Origin: Numida meleagris
Taxonomy: Eukaryota > Chordata > Aves > Galliformes > Numididae
DNA: 64,000 nucleotides
Assembly (NCBI RefSeq): GCF_002078875.1
Contig: NC_034414.1
Span: 28,197,638 to 28,261,637 of the forward strand
Reading direction: 5' to 3'
This document shows, piece by piece, positions 40,975 through 52,360 of this stretch (positions are counted from its first letter, which is position 1; each line of letters begins with the position of its first letter). The translations under genes were made by a program, and so were the position numbers. Below the pieces are notes generated by a model. That model ran no database searches, was not told where the DNA came from, and saw only the letters and a program-made list of their open reading frames with translations.

Positions 40975-41014
40975 TCCTGGCTGCTTTCCGTCCTGGCTGC
41001 TTTCCATCCTGGCT
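40975..41014 (+). repeat. Short 16-bp tandem repeat, 2.5 copies
   Basis: TCCTGGCTGCTTTCCG is followed by TCCTGGCTGCTTTCCA and a partial TCCTGGCT. One mismatch separates the two full units. Confidence 0.85.
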
Positions 41015-42895
41015 AACAGCATCCCACCAGGGACTGCAAATCCTGCCCTTGCACAACCCTGCCTGTTTCAATGGTATACTCCATGTGACATTTCCTGACT
41101 TACGCTGTTTTTAGAACTGAGCCTTATTTCACATTCCAAAGTCATTCAGACACATCCTCTTAACCTCCTCTGCAATAATTCCTGCAAATGAGAGTCTCCA
41201 CACAGAGAGATACTCAATATTTTCTAGCACATTAATCAAATAACCATCCAGTTGTTGCCTTATGTGTTAGAAGTGGACGTGTTGTCAAATAAAATGATTT
41301 TATAGATTATCTTCTGTACTTCCCAGATGGGGAATTTAGCAACATCATGCGCGCAAAGTCCTTTAGGAGAAGATCGATGTCTATTCATTTCATCTTCTAT
41401 TGCTTACTCAGGGAAATCTTGTTCTTAATGTTGCTCCCCAGAAGGGGAGCTTTCCCATCTCTAGCTTTTGAAAACGGCGATTATTTTTAAGTGCATGCTT
41501 AAAGAAGAGCCCGGACTGGCAGCATGGGGGCTCTTGGTGGCAGGAGAGCGTGGTTCAGTGCTCTTGGAGATGGTCCCTGCCCAGCCCCGTCTGACCCATA
41601 GGCGCACGTGCAGAAGGATGCTACCCATGCTTGTCTGAACTAAAAGAATTGCCCAGTCTGCTGAAAGCACCGCTGAGGACTGACTGAGAGCGCTTTCCAC
41701 AAATTTAGCTGTCTGAGGGCTGGGATTGAGCTGTGCTATGGCTTGGTGCTGGTCCTGGAGCTTTGGGTTTTGCAGAGTGATTTCTCGCTGCTAGTTCCTG
41801 GAGGCATTTAATGAAGGCAGTTGACTGCTAGGACAGGCTTTTGGATGTTGTTCTGTTGTTATCTGCTTTAGAGCTGTCTGAGGTGCATCTGGGCCATGAT
41901 GGAGCTGTCAGAAGGGGAAGGACGGCAACTGTCCTCCTTTCCCATTGCAGAGCCATCAGAGTGGGGCGCGAAAGCTGCACAGCTGAGCAGAGTATAGTGC
42001 GGATCTCATCAGGGAGAGAAGTGGAATGCTCTCCGTGGCCAGAGCTGCCGCAGAGCCTGGGACTCCATAACTGCCCTCCATCAGTGGTGACGTTTCCGCG
42101 GTGATAGTCACTGGCCCAGTGATCTACGGAGAAAAGGGCACTTCCCCACAAGGAAGCAAGCATGGCCCAGCTCCTTGCAGGCTGCACAGGAAACAACCTG
42201 GCTCAGAAGCAGGCAGTCACTGCATCAGACTGTACCATCCACCCACACATGGTGTCAGAGTTCCAAGCCACAGGAAGGTCCCTGTCACACAGCCCACATC
42301 CCTGGGCTCCTGTGCTGGGTCCTGGAGCTTTCACAGTGCCATAGGCTTGCTGTGCAGGTCAGGTGCAGTGCTACCTTAGGGCACCTTCTCCTGTGGGCCT
42401 GAGATTGGCTGAGGGCTGCAGTGTTCTCCCTGCTCTTGTATTTGGCTCCTTCACCTTCATTTTAGGGAAGTGAGTGGGATGAAGCTGATGCAGGTAACCT
42501 TGACCAGATGGAGCCTGAGGACAGGGAGTGTGCAAGTGCTCTGCCACAGAGCTTAGGCGCACAGTATGTCCCCAGCTCTTGGATAGAAAAGCTGATGGCC
42601 CTTGGATTGGTTGCCAAATTCAGACACCATTTTTTGAAAAGCCATGTGTGCAGAGATGATCCAGTTTGCCACTGAGCTGATGTAGGAGTTCAGAGGATTG
42701 GTGCTTATGGAGAAGTCTTACTAGATATCCTGATGAGTTTCTGCCTTTGAGTTGGACTATATATATCAGGGCAAAACTTGAGCATCTGTTTCTCTTTACA
42801 CACAAGAGAAAATCTGAATATTTTTCTTGTTTCCTTTGGCCTTCCCTACAACAGCTAAGGTAAGGTATTCTACCAAAGGAATAGGTTGTTTGGGG

Positions 42896-42915
42896 TTTTT
42901 TTTTTTTTTTTTTTT
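42896..42915 (+). repeat. T20 homopolymer
   Basis: Run of 20 T after TTTGGGG, followed by CCTTCC. No element identified. Confidence 0.93.
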
Positions 42916-45532
42916 CCTTCCTGAACTTTGCCTTGTGGCAGGCTCATTTCCAACCAACTCTGAGTGATGCTATTGTTGCTCAAACCTCAGTAATTTCCAT
43001 GAGAACCAACCATCACCAGGCAGGGAATGCTGTCACAAATGAGATTTTCTCTTGTACAGGTTTTCTTTTCTGAGCAGCCCTTACTTTGGATCATGGTTGA
43101 ACTTCACTGCTTTGCTGGAATAAGGATTGTGAGAGCACTGGGCTTTAAAAGATACAATGCTTATGTCCTGAGTTAATTATGCCTATGGCATGCAAGAGAG
43201 GTAAAGTCTGCACTGTTTGTGCAGTCAGACTGAACATGAGTTGGTGTTCTTTTGCTCCTGTGGGATGGAGAGCTAGGGCAAGGCGGGCTGGGAAGAGGGC
43301 AGCAAGCAGACATCAGTATGTGTGAACCCAAAGGAAGGAGGGAAAAAAAAGAAAAGGATGTGTTAGAGGTAGTGACCCTTTACTTGATTTTATTTTTGAG
43401 TAATTGTATGTGCTCCTACTTTTCTGTGCCCCTGCAAAGCAGGGAAGCTCAAGGAGATGGCCATACTACAGGCAGAAGTCTTGTAGGGAGAGGTTGCCTG
43501 GCTGTCTTAGGAAACCATACAGTGTCCCAGCCCCCTGAGACTTCGTTTTGCAAAGTCAGCATTTTACCATGCATCCCTTCTATGGTCCTCACTGTTTTCT
43601 TTCTCATTCTTGGCTTAAAAACAACAACAACAAAAAAAGAAAAAAACATTTAAAAAGACCACTATAAGGAATTCTTATCACTGTGGGACTACTTAGCGTA
43701 CCATACAGAGCTCTGTAGTTAACAAAATGGGTACACAGTGAGTCATTATTCCTTGAGTCTACAGCTTTGCGTGCACGTCGTGCAGGCAGGTGGATTGTGG
43801 GAAGTCAGGTTTTCCACACATAGCACAACTGTAGAGATCATCTGCCGTGCACGCTTTCTCATTAAGTGAGCATTTCTCCTCCGCTCTGCTATGTGCACGT
43901 ACGACTGATGGAAACAGGAGAGTCACCTCATTTAAAAAAAGTGAAGTAAGAAGGGTAAAAGGAAGTTGCTGTATGAAACCAAACTCAAATTGTGTATATT
44001 CTTAATGTGCATTACATAAAGCTTTAGAATGACTTCGATTCTGGAGACAAGTTTTGTTGCCGTTACTGACTAACATGGGGCTCCTGGAGTGGAAAGCAGT
44101 AAGCAATAGTAATTATGAATGGGGTTTTAAGAGGCAACCCACATTCAGGAAGTGCTGTCCGCTTTTGAAAATCCCACCTTCTGTTTTGTAGCATGAGAGC
44201 AAGAAAGAGATCAGAGCTATGAATCAGACATATATTTAATTCAGCAAATTGAAAGAGCTTTGCTAAGTACCAGGGGCCCAGACAACATCTGGTTCAAAAG
44301 CGAAATTCCGTCAACCTCTCCAAAGAAAATGCAATGAAATCATTGTGATGAAGTCTTAGCAAAGCGCCAACATTTACACCAGAGACCTATCATTTAAAAT
44401 CCTACATCCTTCAGGCTGGATTAGAGAAGATTGAAAAGGTCTAGAGAAGGGAAAGGAGGCTTGCTGGCATTAGCGCGGCATATTGGTAGAGCAAGTACTG
44501 GCAAAAATAAAGCTGATTTAGCTTAGAAGAATTAGAGGTGATATATTTTTTTTGCATATTCATACACTGATGGATATAGCAGGGGTTGTTCAGACTCTTC
44601 CCTCTATCCCATATGCCATCATCTGAAAGACATCTCAAAAACAAGAGCCAAGCAGAGGGAGTGAAATTTCCCCCATCAGAGCACAGAAGCAGTTATGACT
44701 TAGATGAGTCAAACTGGACAGAGGCTGGATAACTTCATGGTTGTTAGTGATATCAGTAGGAATGCAAGCTGCAGCAATGGAAGGCAATCAGCCCGCCCAT
44801 TTCCCACTGTGAAATGGTGATTTTCAGGGGTATGCTGGCAGAAGCGTGAGTTGCAGCATCCCCAGGATTCAGAACTGGATTGTTTAGTCTCTGAAGCAGT
44901 ATGGGGCCAAAGACACCACTTGTGTTTAATACCTCTGCTTAAGAGAGGAAGGTTCGCAGTGCAGCAGTCCTTTTCATAACCAGGCACAGGGAACAGTACT
45001 TTCTGTCTTATCTGTAAGTACCTGAGCAGAAGCAGCAGCTCAGCTTGGGGGAACTGAGGCATACTGTCATTTAAAGCCTGGGGCTATTTCTCCAGGCTTG
45101 ATGGTTGCCAGTCCTGCTTTTCTCATCCTTGCCATCCGCAGCTGAGACCAGTTATAGGCAAAAGGCAGCAGGAGCCAAGCGATTGGTGTGCGTGTGCTTT
45201 GGTATGTGTGTGCAGCAGCAGTGGTGTAGGTGAAGCATGCTCCTCTCCTGCATGGTGCAGCCCCAGCCCTGGCTCCTGAGTCAGAGCTGTTCGGGTCTCA
45301 CTTCGTTCTGCACAGCATGCCCTGCCCTCGGGCCTGCTGGTTAAACAGAGATTGGTCAGTGTTGCTGGCAGCAGCAGGCTTTAGTCCTCTCTGGAGCCAC
45401 ACTGAGCTCGTTCAAGTGGGTGAGAAAACTTTGACTCTCTAACGTTCCTGTTCAGCTCCCAACCTTCCTCCACTTTGCTCCTCTGTTCCCTTCTCCCTTT
45501 TATGACGCTTACTATTATTTTTCCGTCCACAG

Positions 45533-45639
45533 CAAAACAATTCACATCAAAGTAATTGATGATGAGGAGTATGAAAAAAACAAGAATTTCTTCATTGAGC
45601 TGATGAGCCCCCGCATGGTGGATATGAGTTTACAGAAAG
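45533..45639 (+). CDS. SLC8A3: SLC8A3 alternative exon A (CBD2 segment)
   Basis: Exon of 107 nt. The acceptor is TCCGTCCACAG and the donor AAAG|GTGTAG. One base completes the previous codon, then 35 codons read KTIHIKVIDDEEYEKNKNFF and on to MSPRMVDMSLQK, leaving one base. This is the Calx-beta core of CBD2; the acidic run IDDEEYE lies where the family binds regulatory Ca2+. It is homologous to exon B 947 bp downstream (shared pattern KTxxxKxxDxEEYExxxNFFI), which is the standard mutually exclusive pair of SLC8A genes. The donor departs from the GTAAGT consensus (GTGTAG), and a long pyrimidine tract starts 33 nt into the intron, consistent with regulated inclusion. Assigning it as A rather than B rests on genomic order and remembered mammalian isoforms. 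Confidence 0.93.
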
Positions 45640-45671
45640 GTGTAGTACTGGCCCTCCAGACTAACATTAAC

Positions 45672-45742
45672 GTTCTTCTTTCTTCTTCTCTCTTCTCCTT
45701 CCTCCACTTTTCCTCCTCTTCCTCTGATTTCTCTTTGTTTCC
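45672..45742 (+). promoter_or_regulatory. Polypyrimidine tract downstream of exon A (candidate PTB site)
   Basis: Beginning 33 nt after the exon A donor, about 70 nt are almost pure C/T on the + strand. It includes CTTCTCTCT at 45685-45693, a textbook PTB (PTBP1/2) binding word, plus many TCTT and TTCTCC repeats. Its place just inside the intron of an alternative exon with a non-consensus donor suggests a splicing silencer or switch; the function is inferred. Confidence 0.55.
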
Positions 45743-46440
45743 AACTGCTCTGTCCTAAACACTGCTGTGCACGCACTGTGTCACATGGTACCCATGGAGC
45801 AGGGGAGATGGTGGCAGTAGGGGAGCCTGGGGCAGACACTGAGGGAGAGAAAGAAGGAAGGATGGTCCTCAGTGGGAATATTTTCCCACGATGAGAAGGG
45901 CCAAGTCTAATTCTGTAGTGCTGGGGGAAGATGCTTGGTAGAAACATCAAGCGTGTCCAGAGCTCATCACCCAGCCCTGCTCCAAGAGCTGTGTCCCTTC
46001 ATCACGGAACAGGCTGGGGGAAGAGGCAGGCAGCATTAGGGAGGAGAAGCAATGAGATGTGTTGCTTTAAAACTGGGAATTAGAAACACCAGCCTGCTGC
46101 AGCTAGCGGTGCTGTAGCCTCGCCCCACAGGGGAATATGGCTATGAGTATGCATCTCTCTTTTTCTCAAGCTCTGACCCCAGAGTCCCTTTGTTAGTTGT
46201 GAGAGTAGCAGAAACAGTTGATCTTCCCGCCAAAGTGCAATTGGTACCCCAGCGTGGCTCCTGTTGATTTCCAGGCAGCTGATACCCTTTCCATTACCAT
46301 GTGACACTGAAAAAATGTGCTGCAGAAGTCGCCTCCCACTAACCATCAGCAAGGCCTGACCCCACCTTTCCCCTCCCTTCTCGCCTCCCCACCAGCCCTC
46401 TCTCCCCCTAACACCCTCCTGCTCCCCAAGGAGCTGCAAC

Positions 46441-46552
46441 CGGTGCGCCATGTCCAAGAGGCCGGCTGAGGCGCGCTGCCCCGCGGGAAGGGGCTGCACG
46501 CCAGGAGCCTGCGCTGCTGCTGCCGCCGCGTCGTCCACGGCCCATCGACCTG
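46441..46552. promoter_or_regulatory. CpG-dense block just upstream of exon B
   Basis: About 15 CpG dinucleotides occur in roughly 112 bp, in an intron that is otherwise CpG-poor. The block ends about 35 bp before exon B. It contains ATG at 46450 with G at -3, and the frame from this ATG is open through the exon B acceptor and the whole of exon B. It could be a small unmethylated island or internal promoter, a splicing-relevant GC block, or chance. No TATA box or initiator was recognised. Confidence 0.4.
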
Positions 46553-46586
46553 CTGTACACAGTTGTCTCTCTTGTTGTCCCTACAG

Positions 46587-46690
46587 GAAGACCGTAAGGG
46601 TTAAGATAGTAGATGAGGAGGAATACGAAAGGCAGGAGAATTTCTTCATTGCCCTTGGTGAGCCGAAATGGATGGAACGAGGAATATCAG
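46587..46690 (+). CDS. SLC8A3: SLC8A3 alternative exon B (CBD2 segment)
   Basis: Exon of 104 nt between TTGTTGTCCCTACAG and TCAG|GTGTGA. One base plus 34 codons plus one base gives KTVRVKIVDEEEYERQENFF then IALGEPKWMERGIS. It occupies the same CBD2 strand region as exon A but differs in charge (DEEEYERQEN against DDEEYEKNKN) and in its last third, and is one residue shorter. In this family, A/B choice changes how many Ca2+ ions CBD2 binds and so the Ca2+ regulation of transport; that is family knowledge, not seen here. The ERQENFFIALGEPKWMERGIS stretch is the strongest NCX3 signature in the window. A CpG-dense block ends about 35 bp upstream, and an ATG at 46450 lies in the same open frame through the acceptor. 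Confidence 0.95.
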
Positions 46691-46771
46691 GTGTGAGATT
46701 CTTTATGGGAAAAAAAAAAAAAACCCACACAAATAGAATCAAGTCTCCAAACCCCAAATCCAGAAAATATA

Positions 46772-46813
46772 ACCCTCTCTCTCCTCCTTCCCCTCCCTCC
46801 TTTTCATCTCCTC
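46772..46813 (+). promoter_or_regulatory. Polypyrimidine tract downstream of exon B
   Basis: A C/T run rich in CTCTCT and CCTCC starts about 82 nt after the exon B donor. It mirrors the tract behind exon A, so both mutually exclusive exons carry one. It could bind PTB or PCBP proteins. Between it and the exon lies an A-rich stretch (A13 near 46711). Confidence 0.45.
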
Positions 46814-49800
46814 ATGTGGATGGATGGACTTTGACTCTCTGCCCTTCCATGTTCTCACTCTCACCCTCTCCCGGTGTCACCTCTCCTTTTAGAGCCCAGC
46901 TTACTTCCGATCCTCCTTTTGTGCAATGCTTGAGCCTCAGAGGCTGTACTATTTTGACTGGATTTCTTTGTCTTGGTCTGTTTTTGTTCTGAGCACACCT
47001 CTGCTGTTCTGCCCTCTCCTGCTCCTTTGCCAGGACCTTGGGGAATGTGAGAGACAAGGGACGGGCATAGTGCATGGCTGCCTCTTCGGCTCCTCCTGTA
47101 CACCCCCCTGTCCTTCCCTCTGTTGTTGCCTGCCAGTGGCATTGCCTTGGTGCTCTTGGGTCCCTATGAGACGTGGTGAAAAGCCCACAGAAGAGGGAAG
47201 GTATGAGGTATCCTGTTCTGTGTTTACTTTTCAAAATGATTCTCCTTGTCTTTCATCTGAAAAGCACCTTAATGTGTCTCAGACAACCCCATCCTGTTAT
47301 GCACAGAGTGTGCAGCTCTGTTAATGTCCAACTTGAGTGTTGGTGCAGTGAGACCTGAGATCTCCCAGCAGATCAGGATTGTAGTGGGAATAAACCCGGA
47401 GTTTCTGCCATGCCTTGCCTGCATATATCTTTGTCCTTGTATATGTCTGACTTCTTTCTCACTGAACAAGTTTTGCCATTGGCGTCACCAGCTTTGGGGT
47501 GCCCCGGGAGGGCCGATCTTTTAAACAGAGAAGCACTTTACAAAAAGGAATCCCAATTCACCTTTTGGAGTCTGATATGAAAGAAAAACAGATGTGCATG
47601 CCCGTGGGCTTATTTCTAATCACATGTACTGCTGCAGGTGATAGAAACATCTGGCAATTTCCTGTGCATCTTACAGCTTTCCCTTGTTGAAACATCTCCT
47701 GTTTCTAATCTCATAAATGCAGGAACTATCTCCTAGTCAGTTTGAGCTCTCCTCCATGGTTCTCTAGGACACTTAGGATAGACACAGCTTGCATTAGCAT
47801 GAAAATGTCATATAGTATCTGTGGATTTGTAAAATGTAAACCCCCAAACCATTAGCAGTGTAGTGCTGTTAGACCATCCTATGCCTCCCCTGGGTGGCAG
47901 TGGAATTAAGGTTTCTCTGCGTGTTGAGCTCAGCCCCTCAGGTTTCACTGAAGTCCAACTTTAGTGAGCATTCACTCTTAATCAGAAGTAGTGATAAGCC
48001 TGCCATGTCCTATGGGGGTATATTCACTGCCCTCCCATGTAAAAATGTGGGCATGGCTTCTACCTGAAGTTGCCTGGCATCAGCTTGTAGCCACTAGTTA
48101 TTTTCCTGCTCTTCTCCATCAGATATAAGAACTACGTAGTGTGCTGCACCTTCTGGGTAGGTGCTCACTGCATCTATATTACATTTAAATTTCTTCTTGG
48201 AAGGTTAAGGAGATTCAGTCTTTGAACCTAGGACTGCAAAATGTTTTCTTGAGCCCTAGAAGCCTCCCAGGGTCTCCTCTCCACCCACGTCCCTTCCTGT
48301 TTGTGGGGCTCACACCTCCATCTCACCGGGTACAGGAGGGAAATCACTTCTGACTCCCTCCTGCACATGCAGGAGCATTTCAATGAACTTCTTGCTCAGT
48401 TGTTTGCTCTCTGTGAGCCCTGGATCCTTTTCTAAAGCAGTGACCTACAGGATCTAGGTAGGGTAGGGCTGGTTTTTGTTAAATCCTATGTTTATTTTTC
48501 CTGTGTAGGCCACCACCCTCATGGTTAGCAGGATGCTAACCTTGCTGTACTGCATGCATCTCATTTACACTAGCATCATTTGTAGTCAGTGGGGTTGCCA
48601 GATCTGTCGCAGGCAGAGAGGAGAACTGCTGGGCTACTTGTTCTTCACCACACAGCCTGCACAAGGCAGCCACTTCTACCCAAGGTGAGGGTGCAGCCTC
48701 AGCTGGACTCTGCCTACCAGGAGGAAGTGCAGGACCATGAAGAGGAGGAGACATGGAGCCCTGGTTGGCCTTGCGAGAGAAAAGTCAGAGCAAGAGCTGT
48801 GTGTTTGTAAAACCTAGGAGGAGCGAGATTAAAACACATCTGTAAGTGTTCCTGGCACAAGGTGGCACAGTTGCTACACTGATTCTAGGGCATCTGGAAA
48901 GGATCCTGAACTCTGCAGAGCTGCACAGCACAGCCTCTCCAGTGAGCTTACCTGGAACCTGGGACAAAGAATGAGGAGCTCAGCAGCACTGGGAGGGACA
49001 TACAGCCACTGCCATCACCAGTGGCATTGTGGATGGCTCCCAACAGAGAAGGCAGCCCAGGGCATGGGCTGTCAGCACTTGTGAAGGCATGTGCCCATAT
49101 TGCTGTATTGCATCACAAACGCTTCTACCTTGCAAGACACCCAAAGCAAGGCCACAGCAGCCACTTCTGTGCAAAGAGTCCTGTACAAAGATGGAAGGAT
49201 CCAGCTACAGACTGGGAAAAAGTCTCCACGCGTTGCCATGTAGCTGGGACTTGTTTTCAATGCGGTGATGGACAGGCCCCATGGAACTTGCAAGGCAAGA
49301 GCAAAGCGTGGCTCCTGGCTCTCTTGGGAGGTTCAGGCCAGGTTGCTTTTGATGAAGAGTCTCCCTGGGTTTCAGCTACTCACACTTCCTTCTAGCACTG
49401 CAAAAGATGTGGTTTTCTTGACTGTGTGGCCTCGTTTTGTTGTTACTCCTCACTTGGCTCTGTCATATTGTGCCTAGAGTGCTGTAGGAGCATTTCATGT
49501 TTTCAGACTGCCCTTCATGGTGCCTTCAAAACATCTCTTCTGGCTCCCTTGGGAGCAGGATTTTGTTGCATGCCTTGGCTGGCTGCCAGTCTTGCTGGGA
49601 AGCAGCCTGCTGCCCAGCTGTGCAGAGACAGCTTCTCCAACTCTGCTGTGTCTGCACTAGGGCTGTGCTGGGCTGGGGCCTACACTTGCCCCGAGGCCTC
49701 ACTGGGCAGAGCACAGCTGATGGCTTGTCTGAGGGACAGGAGCAAGGTGGCAGGACTGAAATGGGCATGGAGATGTGTCTGGGTGGCCCTAGCCAGAGCT

Positions 49801-52184
49801 GGGATGGAGTGGGGAACAGCTGTGAGGTGCGGCTGGGTTCTGTGAGGACATTCATCCTGTTGCGTTGGCTCTTTTGCACCTGGCAGCACCCTCCCACAGG
49901 AACAACATATCTACCTAGGAAGGGGCCTGCGGGGATCCAGACCCAAGCTGCTGTCTTCAGGCTTGGGGCCCACACTGTGTGTAACAGGCACCTCAGAGTA
50001 ACGATGGGTGCTCCTCCTGTCTGTGTAGATGGCTGACGGAGAATTTTGACTGAAACGTGCTGCACTATCTGTAGTCACTGCTCCTCACTGCCACCTGTAT
50101 CAGTACGACACCTGCTCTGAGCCTGGGGATGTGCTGCTGTTAGACTTTGCCACATGAGATACTGACTGCATACTCCATTCTGTGCTCTTCTTTGTATATA
50201 AATGTTGTATGTGCAGTACCAAACCCTCTCTGGCAGCCCATTTCTTTTTTTCATCAGCTGCTTTCTGCAGCTACAGTTTCTCAAAGTCTTTCTGGTCATC
50301 CAAACAAATCACACTTGAGCAAGTTGGCTTTAGCAGCTTTTTTGTTGATGTACTCAAATAATTCAGAGATCAAATAGATCTGCAATGGGTATCTTGCCAG
50401 TCCATTCCATGATGAAGACTGACACCGACTCCATAGTGGCATATCAGATGCAAGGAGTGCTAGCAAAGATGGTACATGCTGCAAGCTGGTTTTATTGACG
50501 TGAATAAATATGAAGAAATCGAAGAAAGAATCCCGTTCTCTGCTTGGTAAAGAGGCTAAAGGCAAAGAGTGAGTGTTGCTTTTCTCTGCCCTCCGTGCCA
50601 ACTCCCACATTTCCTGATTCTTTTTTTTCTCTATTTCCAAGAAATTAGTCTCTGGATCTGTCTTGTTTCACCTTTCCTCTGTGTTGGCAGTCACATAAAC
50701 CAAATCCCTGTCCACTGAGCACAGCAGGGCTTTGAAACCTCCTTGTGCTCTCAACCACCTTTCTGGCCATCCTTTTCTCAGCACCTTTTTAAAGTGTTCC
50801 TTCCATGAAATGAGTTCTTTGCTTTATGACAAGATGCAAAATTTTAGTTTCATTGTTACTCCCATGGCAGCTCTGGTATCGTGTCACTGCTCAGCTCAAA
50901 GCTAGGCTTTTACTACTGCCAGCCCTGCAGGATGTCAGAGAAATCCAGCCTGTTTTTACTTTCTTCATATGTTAGCTTTCACAGTTTGTCCATAGTCCTG
51001 GATTATGGGAACAAAACTTGCTTTGCTTTTCCTGGAAGAAATCGGTGTTCTGCCTAAATTGTAGTTGACCTTCGGGTTGATAAAGCCCAAATGGCTACTG
51101 TGGAAGATTTCACTTGATAATAGATAATGGTGAAAATAACTTCTGGAAGATTGTTTCATGAGGGTGATTGGGAATCTGCTCATGAGAATCCAACTAGCGG
51201 CACAGTGGCAGAAGATTCTACCCTAGGGATGGAGCTTGGATGCTGATTCCAGAGCATTGCACTCTGTAAAAGGGACTGACATCCTTCATGCAAGATTTTG
51301 CTTCAGAAATCATGACATGACTACGAGATATGCCTTCACTGGAAGTGGGAGCACAGCTGGCTGGTGAGCACTATTAAATAGGTAGCTGGCTTGGGAGGAT
51401 TTTGTCTGAACTTCCCGTTAGCCTTTCCAGCACAGCGTGAAGTGATGTGGATGGATGTCCTGACACATCTCTGTCACCTCCCTGTACAGGAAAGCTTCGT
51501 TGCTCAGAGGGCAGATGTGGCTGGAAGTCAGAGTGAGGATTAAACTGCCAAGAAAGATGGATTCCTAGCTTGGATTGATCCAGCCAAGTTATCTGTTTCA
51601 AAATGTTGATGATGGCACAACTGGGTACAAAGGTCTGCGCCTGGATAGATAAGCTACATCAATATGTGAGGATTTGTGCGGCAGCTTTCTGAGGTGTGGG
51701 CAGGTTCTGAAAAACTCCTTCTTCCATTAGCTGCTAATGGGAATATCAAAGATATGTTAGATTGCTGCTGCCTTTTTCCCCAAAGGTTTAATAATTTGTT
51801 GCATGTCTGTGATTAAGCTGAATGCTGATTCTCTTGATGGACAGAATGGATCAGGGTCTGTTTTTTGGAGTCATTGCCATTGACTTCAATAATAACAGGA
51901 TTAAGCCTAAAGCTTCAAAATCTCTACCTTGTTTATCTAATGAAAAATACATGTTCATAGCTCTTCACAGTCCTTTAGGAAAGCAGTTCGCTCACTTCAG
52001 TGCAAGCAGGAGCCAGAGCCCATGGGTGGCTGCAGTGAGCCCTGCTTCAGGCTGGTGGGCAGGTGACTTGTGGTGTGGTGCTTCCTTTGTGTGCCCCCAG
52101 GGTCCACGCCATGCTCTTTATCTTCATCAGTGGCGTCAGCAGTGGAATTGAGTGCATCCTCAGCAAGTTTGCAGAGCTGTTTAC

Positions 52185-52360
52185 AGTCAGGGTGGTGAGG
52201 CACTTGCACAGGTTGCCCCATCCCTGGAGACACTCAAGGTCAGGCTGGAGGGGCTCTGAGCACCCTGACCTAGCTGTGGGTGTCCCTGTTCATTGCAGGG
52301 GGGTTGGGTTAGATGGCCTTTAATGGTCCTTTCCAACTCAAATGATCCTATGATTCTATG
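52185..52360 (+). mobile_element. CR1 LINE 3' end, sense
   Basis: GTGGTGAGGCACTTGCACAG, GTTGCCCCATCCCTGGAGAC, ACTCAAGGTCAGGCTGGAGG, GGGTTGGGTTAGATGGCCTT and CCTTTCCAACTCAAATGATC, ending with two tail units CCTATGATTCTATG. It is a well-preserved 3' end within the B-C intron. Confidence 0.96.

Larger units (their letters stand above)
1..45532 (+). other. SLC8A3: Upstream intron of SLC8A3 (partial, inferred)
   Basis: No sequence from the NCX membrane half, CBD1 or any other protein family was recognised, and the family places one very long intron before exon A. The interval is therefore read as intron that begins before the window. Stretches without a listed feature, for example 4351-9344, 9811-13823, 14077-16719, 17498-23140, 23641-27227, 30246-36163 and 40100-45532, are mostly unique DNA where I see no gene, RNA or repeat. 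Open frames there are short, overlap on both strands and show no domain. Confidence 0.75.
45640..46586 (+). other. SLC8A3: Intron between alternative exons A and B (947 bp)
   Basis: GT at 45640 and AG at 46585-46586. It holds a pyrimidine tract next to exon A and a CpG-dense block next to exon B. At 947 bp it is too long for the steric type of mutual exclusion. No mobile element is recognised in it. Confidence 0.9.

Noticed and set aside
47071..48556. TGCATG words as RBFOX sites controlling exon B
   Set aside because: They lie 380-1870 nt from the donor and such hexamers occur by chance about every 4 kb; noted in the intron entry but not claimed as functional.
49497..50065. Opposed 179-codon open frames on both strands
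   Set aside because: Two long frames facing each other over the same GC-rich DNA indicate composition, not genes; no domain or splice structure seen.
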